A stretch of 64,000 nucleotides of DNA from JAMXLO01 sp963812075. GTDB taxonomy: Bacteria > Pseudomonadota > Alphaproteobacteria > Acetobacterales > Acetobacteraceae. Location: assembly GCA_963812075.1 (NCBI GenBank), contig CAWETN010000009.1:310001-374000 (forward strand), in the 5' to 3' direction. This document shows positions 54,138-61,737 of the stretch, piece by piece. Position 1 is the stretch's first letter. Each line of letters starts with the position of its first letter. The notes beneath the pieces were generated by a model that was given only the letters and a program-made list of their open reading frames with translations, was not told the origin of the DNA and did no database searches. A program made the position numbers and the translations under genes.

Positions 54138-54536
54138 TCAGCCGATCGAGATCCGCCGCGGCTGTGCCTCCTTTGCCTTCGGCAGCGTGAGCGTCAGTAC
54201 GCCGTCCTCGAGCTGCGCGCTGATCTGCTCCTGGTCGATCTTGTTCGACAGCGTGAACGACCGCGTGTAGTGGCCGACGTTGTACTCCGTGTAGACCGGC
54301 TCCATGCCGTCGTATTTGGAAAAGTCGATGCGCCCATCCACCCGGAGCACGTCGTGCTCCAGCGCCACATCGAGGTTCTGCTTCTCGACGCCCGGCATCT
54401 CCATCACGACGCAGAGCGCGCTGTCGGTCTCGTAGATGTCGGCGAACGGGACGTAGTAGCGGCCGGGGACGGTCTTCTCGTCCTTGCTGACCAGTTCCTT
54501 CTTGTCGCGGACCGCGAGTTCCTGAGCAGTTGCCAT
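54138..54536 (-). CDS. Small heat-shock protein (Hsp20)
   Basis: A 132-residue alpha-crystallin protein. YYVPFADIYETDSALCVVMEMPGVEKQNLDVALEHDVLRVDGRI is the start of the alpha-crystallin domain, and GVLTLTLPKAKEAQPRRISI its end. It binds unfolding proteins and stops them from aggregating. GGAGG lies before the ATG. It follows the first Hsp20 gene by 13 bases and shares its CIRCE promoter. Confidence 0.9.
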   Translation of the reverse strand: MATAQELAVRDKKELVSKDEKTVPGRYYVPFADIYETDSALCVVMEMPGVEKQNLDVALEHDVLRVDGRIDFSKYDGMEPVYTEYNVGHYTRSFTLSNKIDQEQISAQLEDGVLTLTLPKAKEAQPRRISIG

Positions 54537-54549
54537 CGGTTCCTCCGTC

Positions 54550-54972
54550 TCATCCCAGCTTGATCGAGCGCGGCCTGTCGCGTTCCGCGCGCGGCAGGAA
54601 CAGCGCCAGGATCCCGTCGTGGTATTCCGCCTTCACGCCGTCGGCGTCGACCTCGACCGGCAGGCTCACGGCGCGGTCAAACCGCCCTTGCAGGCGTTCA
54701 CGCCGGTGCAGGCCGGCCTTTTCCGGATAACCAAAGGACTTCGTCCCGGCGAGGCGTATGGTGGTGCCCTTCACCTGAACGTCGAGGTCCTCCTTGTTCA
54801 CGCCGGGGATCTCGGCGATGACCACGAAGTCGTCGCCCTTGCGGAACACGTTCATCGGCGGATAGCTGCCGGCCCCGCTGGGGCCGGCGGACAGCCAGCC
54901 ACTGGTGCGGAACGTGTCCAGCGCCTGTTGCAGGCTTGAGAGCGCATCGAATGGATCGGCGAACAGTGCCAT
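54550..54972 (-). CDS. Small heat-shock protein (Hsp20), first of two
   Basis: A 140-residue alpha-crystallin protein. NVFRKGDDFVVIAEIPGVNKEDLDVQVKG and LHRRERLQGRFDRAVSLPVEV are family marks; GVKAEYHDGILALFLPRAERDRPRSIKL closes the domain with the usual I-x-I-like end. AAGGAGGGAG lies before the ATG at 54972. It is driven by the promoter and CIRCE element at 55063-55119. The two Hsp20 proteins differ and might form mixed oligomers, as in other bacteria. Confidence 0.9.
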   Translation of the reverse strand: MALFADPFDALSSLQQALDTFRTSGWLSAGPSGAGSYPPMNVFRKGDDFVVIAEIPGVNKEDLDVQVKGTTIRLAGTKSFGYPEKAGLHRRERLQGRFDRAVSLPVEVDADGVKAEYHDGILALFLPRAERDRPRSIKLG

Positions 54973-54984
54973 TGTTCTCACTCC

Positions 54985-55010
54985 CTCCTTGCTGCTCATA
55001 GGCAGGAAGC
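54985..55010 (-). promoter_or_regulatory. Possible RNA hairpin hiding the Hsp20 ribosome site
   Basis: In the transcript, GCUUCCUGC, a CUAUGA loop, then GCAGCAAGGAG can pair: CUGC with GCAG, then CUUC with GGAG around a CAA bulge. This would occupy the AAGGAGGG ribosome site, 12 bases before the ATG. It is an eight-pair stem with one wobble, so it might open on heating. Structure proposed by eye. Confidence 0.35.
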
Positions 55011-55062
55011 GCGCAACGCATCGTTTCACGCGTCAGCCGTGCCGACACTCTTTGCGGCGGCC

Positions 55063-55087
55063 TGGCACTCCCCGACCATGAGTGCCA
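55063..55087 (-). promoter_or_regulatory. CIRCE operator (HrcA site) before the Hsp20 genes
   Basis: TGGCACTC, nine bases, GAGTGCCA: a perfect inverted repeat equal to the CIRCE consensus core GCACTC-N9-GAGTGC. HrcA binds this element and represses heat-shock genes until it is titrated away by unfolded proteins. It lies three bases after the -10 hexamer of the promoter upstream, so HrcA would block transcription. Confidence 0.85.
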
Positions 55088-55090
55088 AGG

Positions 55091-55119
55091 CAGTTAGGAA
55101 TTGGCCCGGCCCTCGTCAA
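55091..55119 (-). promoter_or_regulatory. Promoter of the Hsp20 genes
   Basis: On the minus strand, TTGACG (55119-55114), 17 bases, then TAACTG (55096-55091). The spacing and the -35 match are those of a housekeeping promoter. The start of transcription should fall within the CIRCE element, which is the usual layout for HrcA control. The AhpD-like gene ends eight bases upstream. Confidence 0.6.
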
Positions 55120-55126
55120 GTCGCCG

Positions 55127-55489
55127 TCAGGCTGCCCGGGCCGAGGATTTTGCCGCGAACTGGTCGAATGCCTCCACTGCCTGCGCGGCGTACATCACGC
55201 TCGGTCCGGCGCCCATGTACACCGCCATACCCATGGTCTCGAGCACCTCGGCGCGCGTCGCGCCCTGCTTCATCGCCGCCTCGGCGTGGAAGGCGATGCA
55301 GCCGTCGCACCGCGTCGCCACCGCGATCGCGAGCGCGATGAGCTCCTTGGTCCTGGTGTCCAGCGCATCGGCCTTCAGCGCCGCCTGCGCGAGCGCCGAA
55401 AACCCCTTCATCACCTCCGGCGCGCCGGCGCGCAGCGAGCGGATGTCGCCGGTCAGCTCCGTCGCCATCGCCTGCCAATCCTTCAGCAT
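55127..55489 (-). CDS. AhpD-like carboxymuconolactone decarboxylase family protein
   Basis: A 120-residue protein. ATRCDGCIAFHAEAAMKQGATRAEVLETMGMAVYMGAGPS contains the C-x2-C and His that are the AhpD catalytic group. Such proteins reduce peroxide-handling enzymes or act as small antioxidants. The ATG at 55489 has GGAGG before it. It follows the TauE/SafE-like gene by 15 bases. Confidence 0.85.
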   Translation of the reverse strand: MLKDWQAMATELTGDIRSLRAGAPEVMKGFSALAQAALKADALDTRTKELIALAIAVATRCDGCIAFHAEAAMKQGATRAEVLETMGMAVYMGAGPSVMYAAQAVEAFDQFAAKSSARAA

Positions 55490-55504
55490 GTCTTCCTCCG
55501 TCAC

Positions 55505-56209
55505 TCACATGTCCACGATGCCGCGCAGCGCCAGCGCAGCGAGCAGGGCTGCATTGAGCAGCATCACCGCCGGCGCGGCGGCCGCGATCCCGCGCCGCCA
55601 GCGATGTCCCGCTGCCTGGCCGGCGATGCCGACCGCCAGCAGCGCCGGGACCGTGCCCAGCCCGAACGCCACCATGCCGAGGGCACCGGTCAGCGGGCTG
55701 CCGCTCGCCGCGGTGGCCGCCAGGGCCGCGTAGAGCAGGCCGCAGGGCAGGAATCGAAGGACGACACCCAGTGGGTAGCCGCCGCCCGCGCGTCGCGACA
55801 GCCCGGCGACGCTGCGCGACCAGAAGGCGGGCGCCCGCTCGATTCCTGGCAGCAGCCGCGCGACATGGGCGAGGAAAAGGCCGGCACCGAGCAGCAGCAG
55901 CCCCGCCGAGACCAGCGGGAACCAGGGCAGCGCGCCGACGACTGTGGAGCCCAGCGCGCCAAGTCCCGCATAGGTGGTGAGCCGTCCCAGGTGATAGGGC
56001 AGCAGGGCGCCGTTCTCGACGCGTCGCCACTCGCACAGCCGTGCGGCGGGCAGTCGCGCCATCCGGTCGGCGACCTGCCCCAGCACGAAGCCCCCGCACA
56101 TCGGCACGCAGTGCATGGTGCTGCCGCCTGCGCCGGCGACGAACAGGCCGAACAGCAGGCCGCCTGGCCAGGCCACTGAACCGCACCAGGCGGACAGCGC
56201 AGCGATCAT
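55505..56209 (-). CDS. TauE/SafE-like small membrane transporter
   Basis: A 234-residue polytopic protein. The start has GGSTMHCVPMCGGFVLGQ, the H-C-x2-M-C-G-G mark of a branch often found beside cbb3 oxidase genes and thought to handle copper or sulfur compounds, though this is not proved. About six spans follow, with RFLPCGLLYAALAATAASGSPLTGALGM the second mark. It is divergent from the cco operon, sharing the intergenic FNR-type box, so it may be regulated with it. Confidence 0.75.
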   Translation of the reverse strand: MIAALSAWCGSVAWPGGLLFGLFVAGAGGSTMHCVPMCGGFVLGQVADRMARLPAARLCEWRRVENGALLPYHLGRLTTYAGLGALGSTVVGALPWFPLVSAGLLLLGAGLFLAHVARLLPGIERAPAFWSRSVAGLSRRAGGGYPLGVVLRFLPCGLLYAALAATAASGSPLTGALGMVAFGLGTVPALLAVGIAGQAAGHRWRRGIAAAAPAVMLLNAALLAALALRGIVDM

Positions 56210-56334
56210 GGCGAAGGGGGGCGCACGGACAGCAGGGCCGCTCCGCCGGTGGGCGAGGACGGCACCTGGGTGCGTATCTGCTTCGCCACGCGAGCGGCCA
56301 TACCCGAGTTTCTCCGGTCGCGCGCGATCCAACA

Positions 56335-56348
56335 TTGATCCAGATCAA
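56335..56348. promoter_or_regulatory. FNR/FixK-type box between the TauE-like gene and the cco operon
   Basis: TTGATCCAGATCAA is a perfect match to TTGAT-N4-ATCAA, with one more symmetric base pair on each side. It is centred 61 bases before the first start codon of the oxidase operon, giving a predicted transcript start near 56383. An FNR, FixK or Anr protein would switch on the oxidase when oxygen falls. Confidence 0.85.
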
Positions 56349-56402
56349 TGATCCATTAACGGCCGCACGGCAGTTTGCCGGGAACCCCTTCCGGAGCGTT
56401 CC

Positions 56403-56600
56403 ATGGACTTCGAGCCAAGCGACCTCATCGTTGGCCTTATGATGGCCGCACTCGGCCTGGCCGGCCTGATCCTCGCGTCCGGCGCGATGGACGACGAGAT
56501 GTATGTGTTCGGCCTCTCGCTGTTCGGCTTCGCCTGCGTGTTCGACTTCGGCCTGCTGCGCCGGCACTTCGACCGGCTGGAGGCCAACCGGCATGGCTGA
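56403..56600 (+). CDS. Small membrane protein overlapping ccoN
   Basis: A 65-residue protein with GGAG before its ATG. Two hydrophobic spans (LIVGLMMAALGLAGLILASGAM and VFGLSLFGFACVFDFGLL) are joined by an acidic turn (DDEM). It is the first gene of the operon, and its stop lies eight bases inside ccoN. I do not recognise a named subunit; the size and place suggest a small accessory subunit or assembly factor, comparable to the tiny CcoM/CcoH-type proteins, but without proof. Confidence 0.7.
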   Translation: MDFEPSDLIVGLMMAALGLAGLILASGAMDDEMYVFGLSLFGFACVFDFGLLRRHFDRLEANRHG

Positions 56601-58061
56601 CTCGGCACTCCCGATGGCGCGGCCCGCGCCGGACTACAACGAGGCGGTGGTCAGGAAGTTCGTCATCGCCACGGTGTTCTGGGCGGTGGTGGCGTTCCTG
56701 GTGGGGGTGTGGATCGCCACCGAACTGGCCTGGCCGCAGGCCAACCTGGGCCTTTCGTTCATCAATTTCGGCCGGCTGCGCCCGGTGCACACCTCCGCGG
56801 CGATCTTCGCCTTCGGCGGTTCGGCGCTGCTCGGCACCTCGTTCTACGTCGTGCAGCGCACCTGCCGGGCGCGCCTGTTCGGCGGCACGGCGCTCGCCGA
56901 CTTCGTATTCTGGGGCTACCAGTTCTTCATCGTCATGGCGGCGCTGTCCTATGTGATGGGCTTCAGCCAGAGCCAGGAATACGCCGAGCCGGAGTGGCAC
57001 CTGGACCTGTGGCTGACCATCGTCTGGGTCGCCTACGCGGTGATCTTCGTCGGCACACTGATGAAGCGCGAGGAACCGCACATCTACGTGGCGAACTGGT
57101 TCTACCTCGCGTTCATCCTCACCATCGCGGTGCTGCATATCGGCAACAACCTGGCCGTGCCGATCTCGATGTTCTCGGCGAAGAGCTACTCGGTCGCGTC
57201 CGGCGTGCAGAACGCGATGATCCAGTGGTGGTACGGCCACAACGCGGTGGGCTTCTTCCTGACCGCCGGCTTCCTCGGAATGATGTACTACTTCATCCCG
57301 AAGGCGGCGAACCGCCCGGTCTATTCGTACCGGCTCTCGGTGGTGCACTTCTGGTCGCTGGTGTTCATGTACATCTGGGCCGGTCCGCACCACCTGCACT
57401 GGACCTCGCTGCCGGACTGGACCCAGACGCTGGGTATGGCGTTTTCGATCATGCTGTGGATGCCGTCCTGGGGCGGCATGATCAACGGCCTGATGACGCT
57501 GTCCGGCGCATGGGACAAGCTGCGCACCGATCCGAGCCTGCGCTTCTCGGTCACCGCAGTCGGCTTCTACGGCATGTCCACCTTCGAGGGGCCGGTGATG
57601 TCGATCCGCGACGTCAACGCGCTGTCGCACTACACCGACTGGACGATCGGCCACGTGCACTCCGGCGCGCTCGGCTGGGTGGCGTTCATCAGCTTCGGCG
57701 CGATCTACTACCTGGTGCCGATCCTGTGGCATCGCAGGGGACTCTATTCGATGCGCCTGGTGTCCTGGCACTACTGGATCGCGACGCTCGGCATCGTGTT
57801 CTACATCACCTCGATGTGGGTCGCCGGCATCATGCAGGGCCTGATGTGGCGCGCCTATGACCAGTTCGGCTTCCTGCAGGTACTCGTTCGCCGAATCTGG
57901 TGCTGGCGGTGCACCCGTACTACGTGATCCGGATGATGGGTGGGCTGATGTTCCTGACCGGGGCACTGCTGATGGTCTACAACCTGATTCAGACGGTGCG
58001 CAGCCGCACGACGCAGCAGGCCTTCGCGCTGCCGGGCAACCTCGCCGTGGCGGGAGAATAA
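56593..58061 (+). CDS. ccoN: cbb3-type cytochrome oxidase subunit I
   Basis: The catalytic subunit, about 488 residues and twelve spans, with two hemes b and CuB. His ligands lie in RPVHTSAA, QWWYGHNAVGFF, GPHHLHWTSLPDW and IGHVHSGALGW. The end is disturbed by two inserted bases about 15 apart (near 57881 and 57897); corrected, it reads FLQYSFAESVLAVHPYYVIRMMGG. It reduces oxygen to water at low oxygen levels. A TAA stop is followed four bases on by ccoO. Confidence 0.95.
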
Positions 58062-58065
58062 TCCG

Positions 58066-58782
58066 ATGTTCCGACAGGAATTCATCGAGCGCAACGCGTT
58101 CCTGCTGCTGGTGCTCACGCTGGTCACCATCGCGATCGGCGGCATCGTCGAGGTGGTGCCGCTGTTCACCATCGAGACCACGGTGGAGCACGTGAAGGGC
58201 ATCCGTCCCTATTCGCCGCTCGAGCAGCGCGGTCGCGACGTCTACGTGCGCGAAGGCTGCTATCTCTGCCACAGTCAGCAGGTCCGCGCGCTGCGCGACG
58301 AGGTGGAACGCTACGGCCACTTCTCGCTCGCTGCCGAGAGCATGTACGACCATCCGTTCCAGTGGGGCTCCAAGCGCATCGGCCCCGACCTGGCCCGCGT
58401 GGGCGGCAAGTATTCCAGCGACTGGCACTACGCGCACCTGATCAATCCGCAGAGCGTCGTGCCGGAGTCGCTGATGCCGCGCTACGGGTTCCTCGCCGAG
58501 ACGCCGCTGGTCACCGAGGACATCGGCGCGCGGCTGCGCGCGCTGCGCGCAGTGGGCGTTCCCTATACCGACGAGGAGATTGCCAGCGCGCCGGCCGACC
58601 TGCTGGCGCAGGCGAATCCCAACGCCGATACCGGGGCTTTGCTGAAGCGATATCCGAAGGCGGTGCCGGTGCCCGGCAATGGCCATGAGGTCACCGAGCT
58701 CGACGCGCTGGTGGCGTATCTCCAGGTCCTCGGGACCATGGTGGACTTCGCCGATCCGGCGAACGAGAGGCTGCAGCAATGA
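58066..58782 (+). CDS. ccoO: cbb3-type cytochrome oxidase subunit II (monoheme c)
   Basis: A 238-residue membrane-anchored cytochrome c. One span (NAFLLLVLTLVTIAIGGIVEVVPLF) near the start, then a heme site EGCYLCHSQQVR (Cys-x2-Cys-His) near residue 70, and a Met ligand likely in PESLMPRYGF. It hands electrons from CcoP to CcoN. Its stop overlaps the ccoQ start. Confidence 0.95.
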   Translation: MFRQEFIERNAFLLLVLTLVTIAIGGIVEVVPLFTIETTVEHVKGIRPYSPLEQRGRDVYVREGCYLCHSQQVRALRDEVERYGHFSLAAESMYDHPFQWGSKRIGPDLARVGGKYSSDWHYAHLINPQSVVPESLMPRYGFLAETPLVTEDIGARLRALRAVGVPYTDEEIASAPADLLAQANPNADTGALLKRYPKAVPVPGNGHEVTELDALVAYLQVLGTMVDFADPANERLQQ

Positions 58783-58925
58783 TGGCGCTTGTCATGTGGG
58801 CGCAGCACCACTGGATCGTGCCGGTGTTCGCGATCTTCCTGCTGATCGTGGCCACCACCTACTGGCCGGGGCGCAAGTCCCAGATCGAGCGGCACGGACG
58901 CATCCCGCTCGAAGACGACCGCTGA
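58779..58925 (+). CDS. ccoQ: cbb3-type cytochrome oxidase small subunit
   Basis: A 48-residue protein with one span (IVPVFAIFLLIVATTYWPG) and a basic C-terminus ending HGRIPLEDDR, as usual for CcoQ, which stabilises the complex. The ATG overlaps the ccoO stop; a second ATG follows at once. Confidence 0.9.
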   Translation: MMALVMWAQHHWIVPVFAIFLLIVATTYWPGRKSQIERHGRIPLEDDR

Positions 58926-58937
58926 GGAGCCGCCACA

Positions 58938-59807
58938 GTGCCCACCAAGATCGAGAAAGACATCGTCACCGGCCGCGACACCACGGGCCACGAATGGGAC
59001 GGGCTGAAGGAGCTGAACACGCCGCTGCCGAAGTGGTGGCTGTATGTGCTCTACGGCACCGTCGTCTGGGCAGCGGTGCTGTTCGTGCTGTATCCGTCGA
59101 TCCCCGGGGTGAACGGCTACTTCCGCGGGGTGCTGGGCTATTCGCAGCGAACCGCGGTCAACGATGCGGTGCGCGCGGTGATGGCGCAGCGCGCCGACAC
59201 GATGGACCGGATCAAGGATCTGTCGTTCGCCGAGATCCGCAAGGATCCGCAGTTGATGGCCGCCGCAGCAACGGCGGGGCGCATCGCGTTCGCCAACAAC
59301 TGCCAGCCCTGTCACGGCGCCGGCGGCGGCGGCCGGCCCGGTTACCCGGCCCTCGCGGCCGGCGCCTGGATCTGGGGCGGTTCGCTCGACGACATTCAGC
59401 AGACCATCACCTATGGCATTCGCAGCGGGGACGAGAAGGCGCGCGAAGGTCAGATGCCGCGCTTCGGCGCCGACGGCATCCTGAAGCCGCAGGAGGTCCA
59501 GCAGGTCGCCGACTACGTGATGACCTTGTTCGGCGACACCGAGCCGGGGAAGGACGTGTCGGCCGGACAGAAGATCTTCGCCGAGAACTGTGCGATCTGC
59601 CATGGCGAGGCAGGGCAGGGGGATCGCGAGAAGGGTGCGCCGCGGTTGGCGTCGCGCGTGCATCTCTACGGCAACGACCGCGCCATGGTCGTCGCCCAGG
59701 TCACCTCGCCGCGCATGGGCGTGATGCCGGCCTGGCATACACGGCTGGACGAGGCGACGATCAAGAGCCTGGCTTTGTACGTGCATTCGCTGGGCGGCGG
59801 CGAGTAG
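58938..59807 (+). CDS. ccoP: cbb3-type cytochrome oxidase subunit III (diheme c)
   Basis: A 289-residue protein. A short start (TGHEWDGLKELNTPLPKWW) is specific to CcoP, followed by a span (LYVLYGTVVWAAVLFVLYPS). Two heme sites: NNCQPCHGAGG (about 115-125) and ENCAICHGEAG (about 215-225). It receives electrons from the cytochrome bc1 complex by a soluble cytochrome. GTG start with GAGGAG upstream. Confidence 0.95.
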   Translation: MPTKIEKDIVTGRDTTGHEWDGLKELNTPLPKWWLYVLYGTVVWAAVLFVLYPSIPGVNGYFRGVLGYSQRTAVNDAVRAVMAQRADTMDRIKDLSFAEIRKDPQLMAAAATAGRIAFANNCQPCHGAGGGGRPGYPALAAGAWIWGGSLDDIQQTITYGIRSGDEKAREGQMPRFGADGILKPQEVQQVADYVMTLFGDTEPGKDVSAGQKIFAENCAICHGEAGQGDREKGAPRLASRVHLYGNDRAMVVAQVTSPRMGVMPAWHTRLDEATIKSLALYVHSLGGGE

Positions 59808-59818
59808 CAGGAACCAGC

Positions 59819-61276
59819 ATGTCCCGCATCAGCAAGGCAGAACGGCAGCTCCAGCTCCAGCGCGAGGCGGCGGGCGATCACCTCTACGCCAATCGCGTGC
59901 GGGTCTATCCGAAGTCGGTGCACGGACCGGTGCGCCGCTTCAAATGGGCGGTGCTGATCGTCTGCCTCGGCATCTACTATTTGCTGCCGTGGCTGCGCTG
60001 GCCTCGCGGGGTCAACCAGCCCGACCAGGCAGTGCTGCTGTCGCTGTGGACCGAACGCTTCTATTTCTTCAATCTCAAGTTCTGGCCACAGGACATCTAT
60101 TACCTCACCGGCCTGCTGATCGTGGGCGCAGTCGGCCTGTTCCTGGTGACCAGCGTCGTGGGCCGCGTGTGGTGCGGCTACACCTGTCCGCAGACGGTGT
60201 GGACCGATCTCTTCATGTGGATCGAGCGCCGCATCGAGGGCGACCGCAACGAGCGCATGAAGCGCGACGCCGAGAAGGTTTCGTTCGATCTCATCTGGCG
60301 CAAGCTCGCCAAGCACGCGGCGTGGCTGGCCATCGCATTCTGGACCGGCGGCGCATGGATCATGTACTTCGTCGATGCACCCACCGTGACGGTCGAGTTC
60401 TGGACCGGCGCCGCGTCGAAGGAGGTGTATTTCTTCACCTTCCTGTTCACCGCGACGACCTACCTTCTGGCCGGCTGGGCGCGCGAACAGGTGTGCACCT
60501 ATATGTGCCCCTGGCCACGCTTTCAGTCGGCGATGCTGGACGAGCAGAGCATCACCGTCACCTACCAGGGCTGGCGCGGCGAGCCGCGCATGCGCGGCAG
60601 GCGGCATGACGGCGCACCTGCCGGCGACTGCGTGGACTGCGGCGCCTGCGTCACCGCGTGTCCTACCGGCATCGACATCCGCGACGGCATCCAGCTCGAA
60701 TGCATCAACTGTGGCCTTTGTATCGACGCATGCAACCACGTGATGGAGCGCACCGGCCGGCCGAAATGGTTGATCACCTGGGATACGCTGGCCGATCAGG
60801 CGGCGAAGGCGGCGGGGCGGCAGACCACGCTGCATCTGCTGCGTCCACGCACGCTGATCTATGCCTCCGCCCTGGTGCTGGTGCTGGCGGCGATGACGGT
60901 GGCACTGGCGATGCGGTCGTCGGTCGGACTGTCCGTGCTGCACGACCGCGCGCCGCTGTTCGTGCGCCTGCCGGATGGCGACCTGCGCAACGGCTACACG
61001 GTGAAGATCGTCAACAAGGGGCCGAACATCGCGCTGTTCGAATTGCACACCGCGGGCCTCGACGGCGCCGTGCTGGCCGAGATGGATGAAGGATTGGGAC
61101 CGGCTGCCCGGCTCGGCCTGCCGGTGAAGGGCGACAGCGTCGGCACGTTCCGCGTCACCGTCGCCGGCGCGCCGGCGCACCTGGTCGATGGCTCGCAGAA
61201 CATCGACTTCGTGCTGCGCAACACCGAGACCGGCGAGCAGACCGTCTACCAATCGCTGTTCATGGGGCCACGATGA
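59819..61276 (+). CDS. ccoG: Cytochrome oxidase accessory protein CcoG (polyferredoxin)
   Basis: A 485-residue protein. Five spans and the ferredoxin-type clusters CVDCGACVTACPTGID and CINCGLCIDACN, plus the paired CGYTCPQTVW and CTYMCPWPRFQ. CcoG was shown to reduce Cu(II) in the assembly of cbb3 oxidase. The C-terminal half is a periplasmic immunoglobulin-like domain (GYTVKIVNKGPNIALFELH). Its stop shares bases with the fixH start. Confidence 0.95.
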   Translation: MSRISKAERQLQLQREAAGDHLYANRVRVYPKSVHGPVRRFKWAVLIVCLGIYYLLPWLRWPRGVNQPDQAVLLSLWTERFYFFNLKFWPQDIYYLTGLLIVGAVGLFLVTSVVGRVWCGYTCPQTVWTDLFMWIERRIEGDRNERMKRDAEKVSFDLIWRKLAKHAAWLAIAFWTGGAWIMYFVDAPTVTVEFWTGAASKEVYFFTFLFTATTYLLAGWAREQVCTYMCPWPRFQSAMLDEQSITVTYQGWRGEPRMRGRRHDGAPAGDCVDCGACVTACPTGIDIRDGIQLECINCGLCIDACNHVMERTGRPKWLITWDTLADQAAKAAGRQTTLHLLRPRTLIYASALVLVLAAMTVALAMRSSVGLSVLHDRAPLFVRLPDGDLRNGYTVKIVNKGPNIALFELHTAGLDGAVLAEMDEGLGPAARLGLPVKGDSVGTFRVTVAGAPAHLVDGSQNIDFVLRNTETGEQTVYQSLFMGPR

Positions 61277-61737
61277 GACGCTCGCTTTGGAGGTTCTTCC
61301 CACTGGCCATCGTCGGCGGGCTCGGCTTCGTGGTCCTGGTCAACGCCGGCCTGGTGTATGCGGCGCTGCACAGCTTCCCCGGCAAGGCCGGCGACGAGGG
61401 CTTCGCGTTGAGCAACCACTATGACGCGGTGCTCGAGCGGGAGCAGCGGTCGGTCGCGCTTGGCTGGAAAGTCGTGGCGGGGACCGATGCGGCGCGGCGC
61501 GCGGAGGTGCGGCTGACGGACAGCGACGGGGCTCCGTTGCACGATGCAGCGGTGACAGCGTCGGCCGAACGTCCCCTGGGCACGTTGGCATCCCATGCGC
61601 TGACATTCCACGAGGCGGATGCCGGGCACTACGTGTCCGATACGACCCTGCCGACGGTCGGGCAGTGGGAACTGACCATAGCCGTCTCGCACGATGACCA
61701 CGACATTGCGGCGACAAGACGCGTGATGGTGCATTGA
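61273..61737 (+). CDS. fixH: FixH family protein (cbb3 assembly)
   Basis: A 154-residue protein: one N-terminal span (FFPLAIVGGLGFVVLVNAGLVYAAL), then a periplasmic domain with FALSNHYDAVLEREQRSVALGWKV, typical of FixH/CcoH. It is needed for stable cbb3 oxidase together with FixI. The start overlaps ccoG by four bases (ATGA). Confidence 0.9.
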   Translation: MRRSLWRFFPLAIVGGLGFVVLVNAGLVYAALHSFPGKAGDEGFALSNHYDAVLEREQRSVALGWKVVAGTDAARRAEVRLTDSDGAPLHDAAVTASAERPLGTLASHALTFHEADAGHYVSDTTLPTVGQWELTIAVSHDDHDIAATRRVMVH

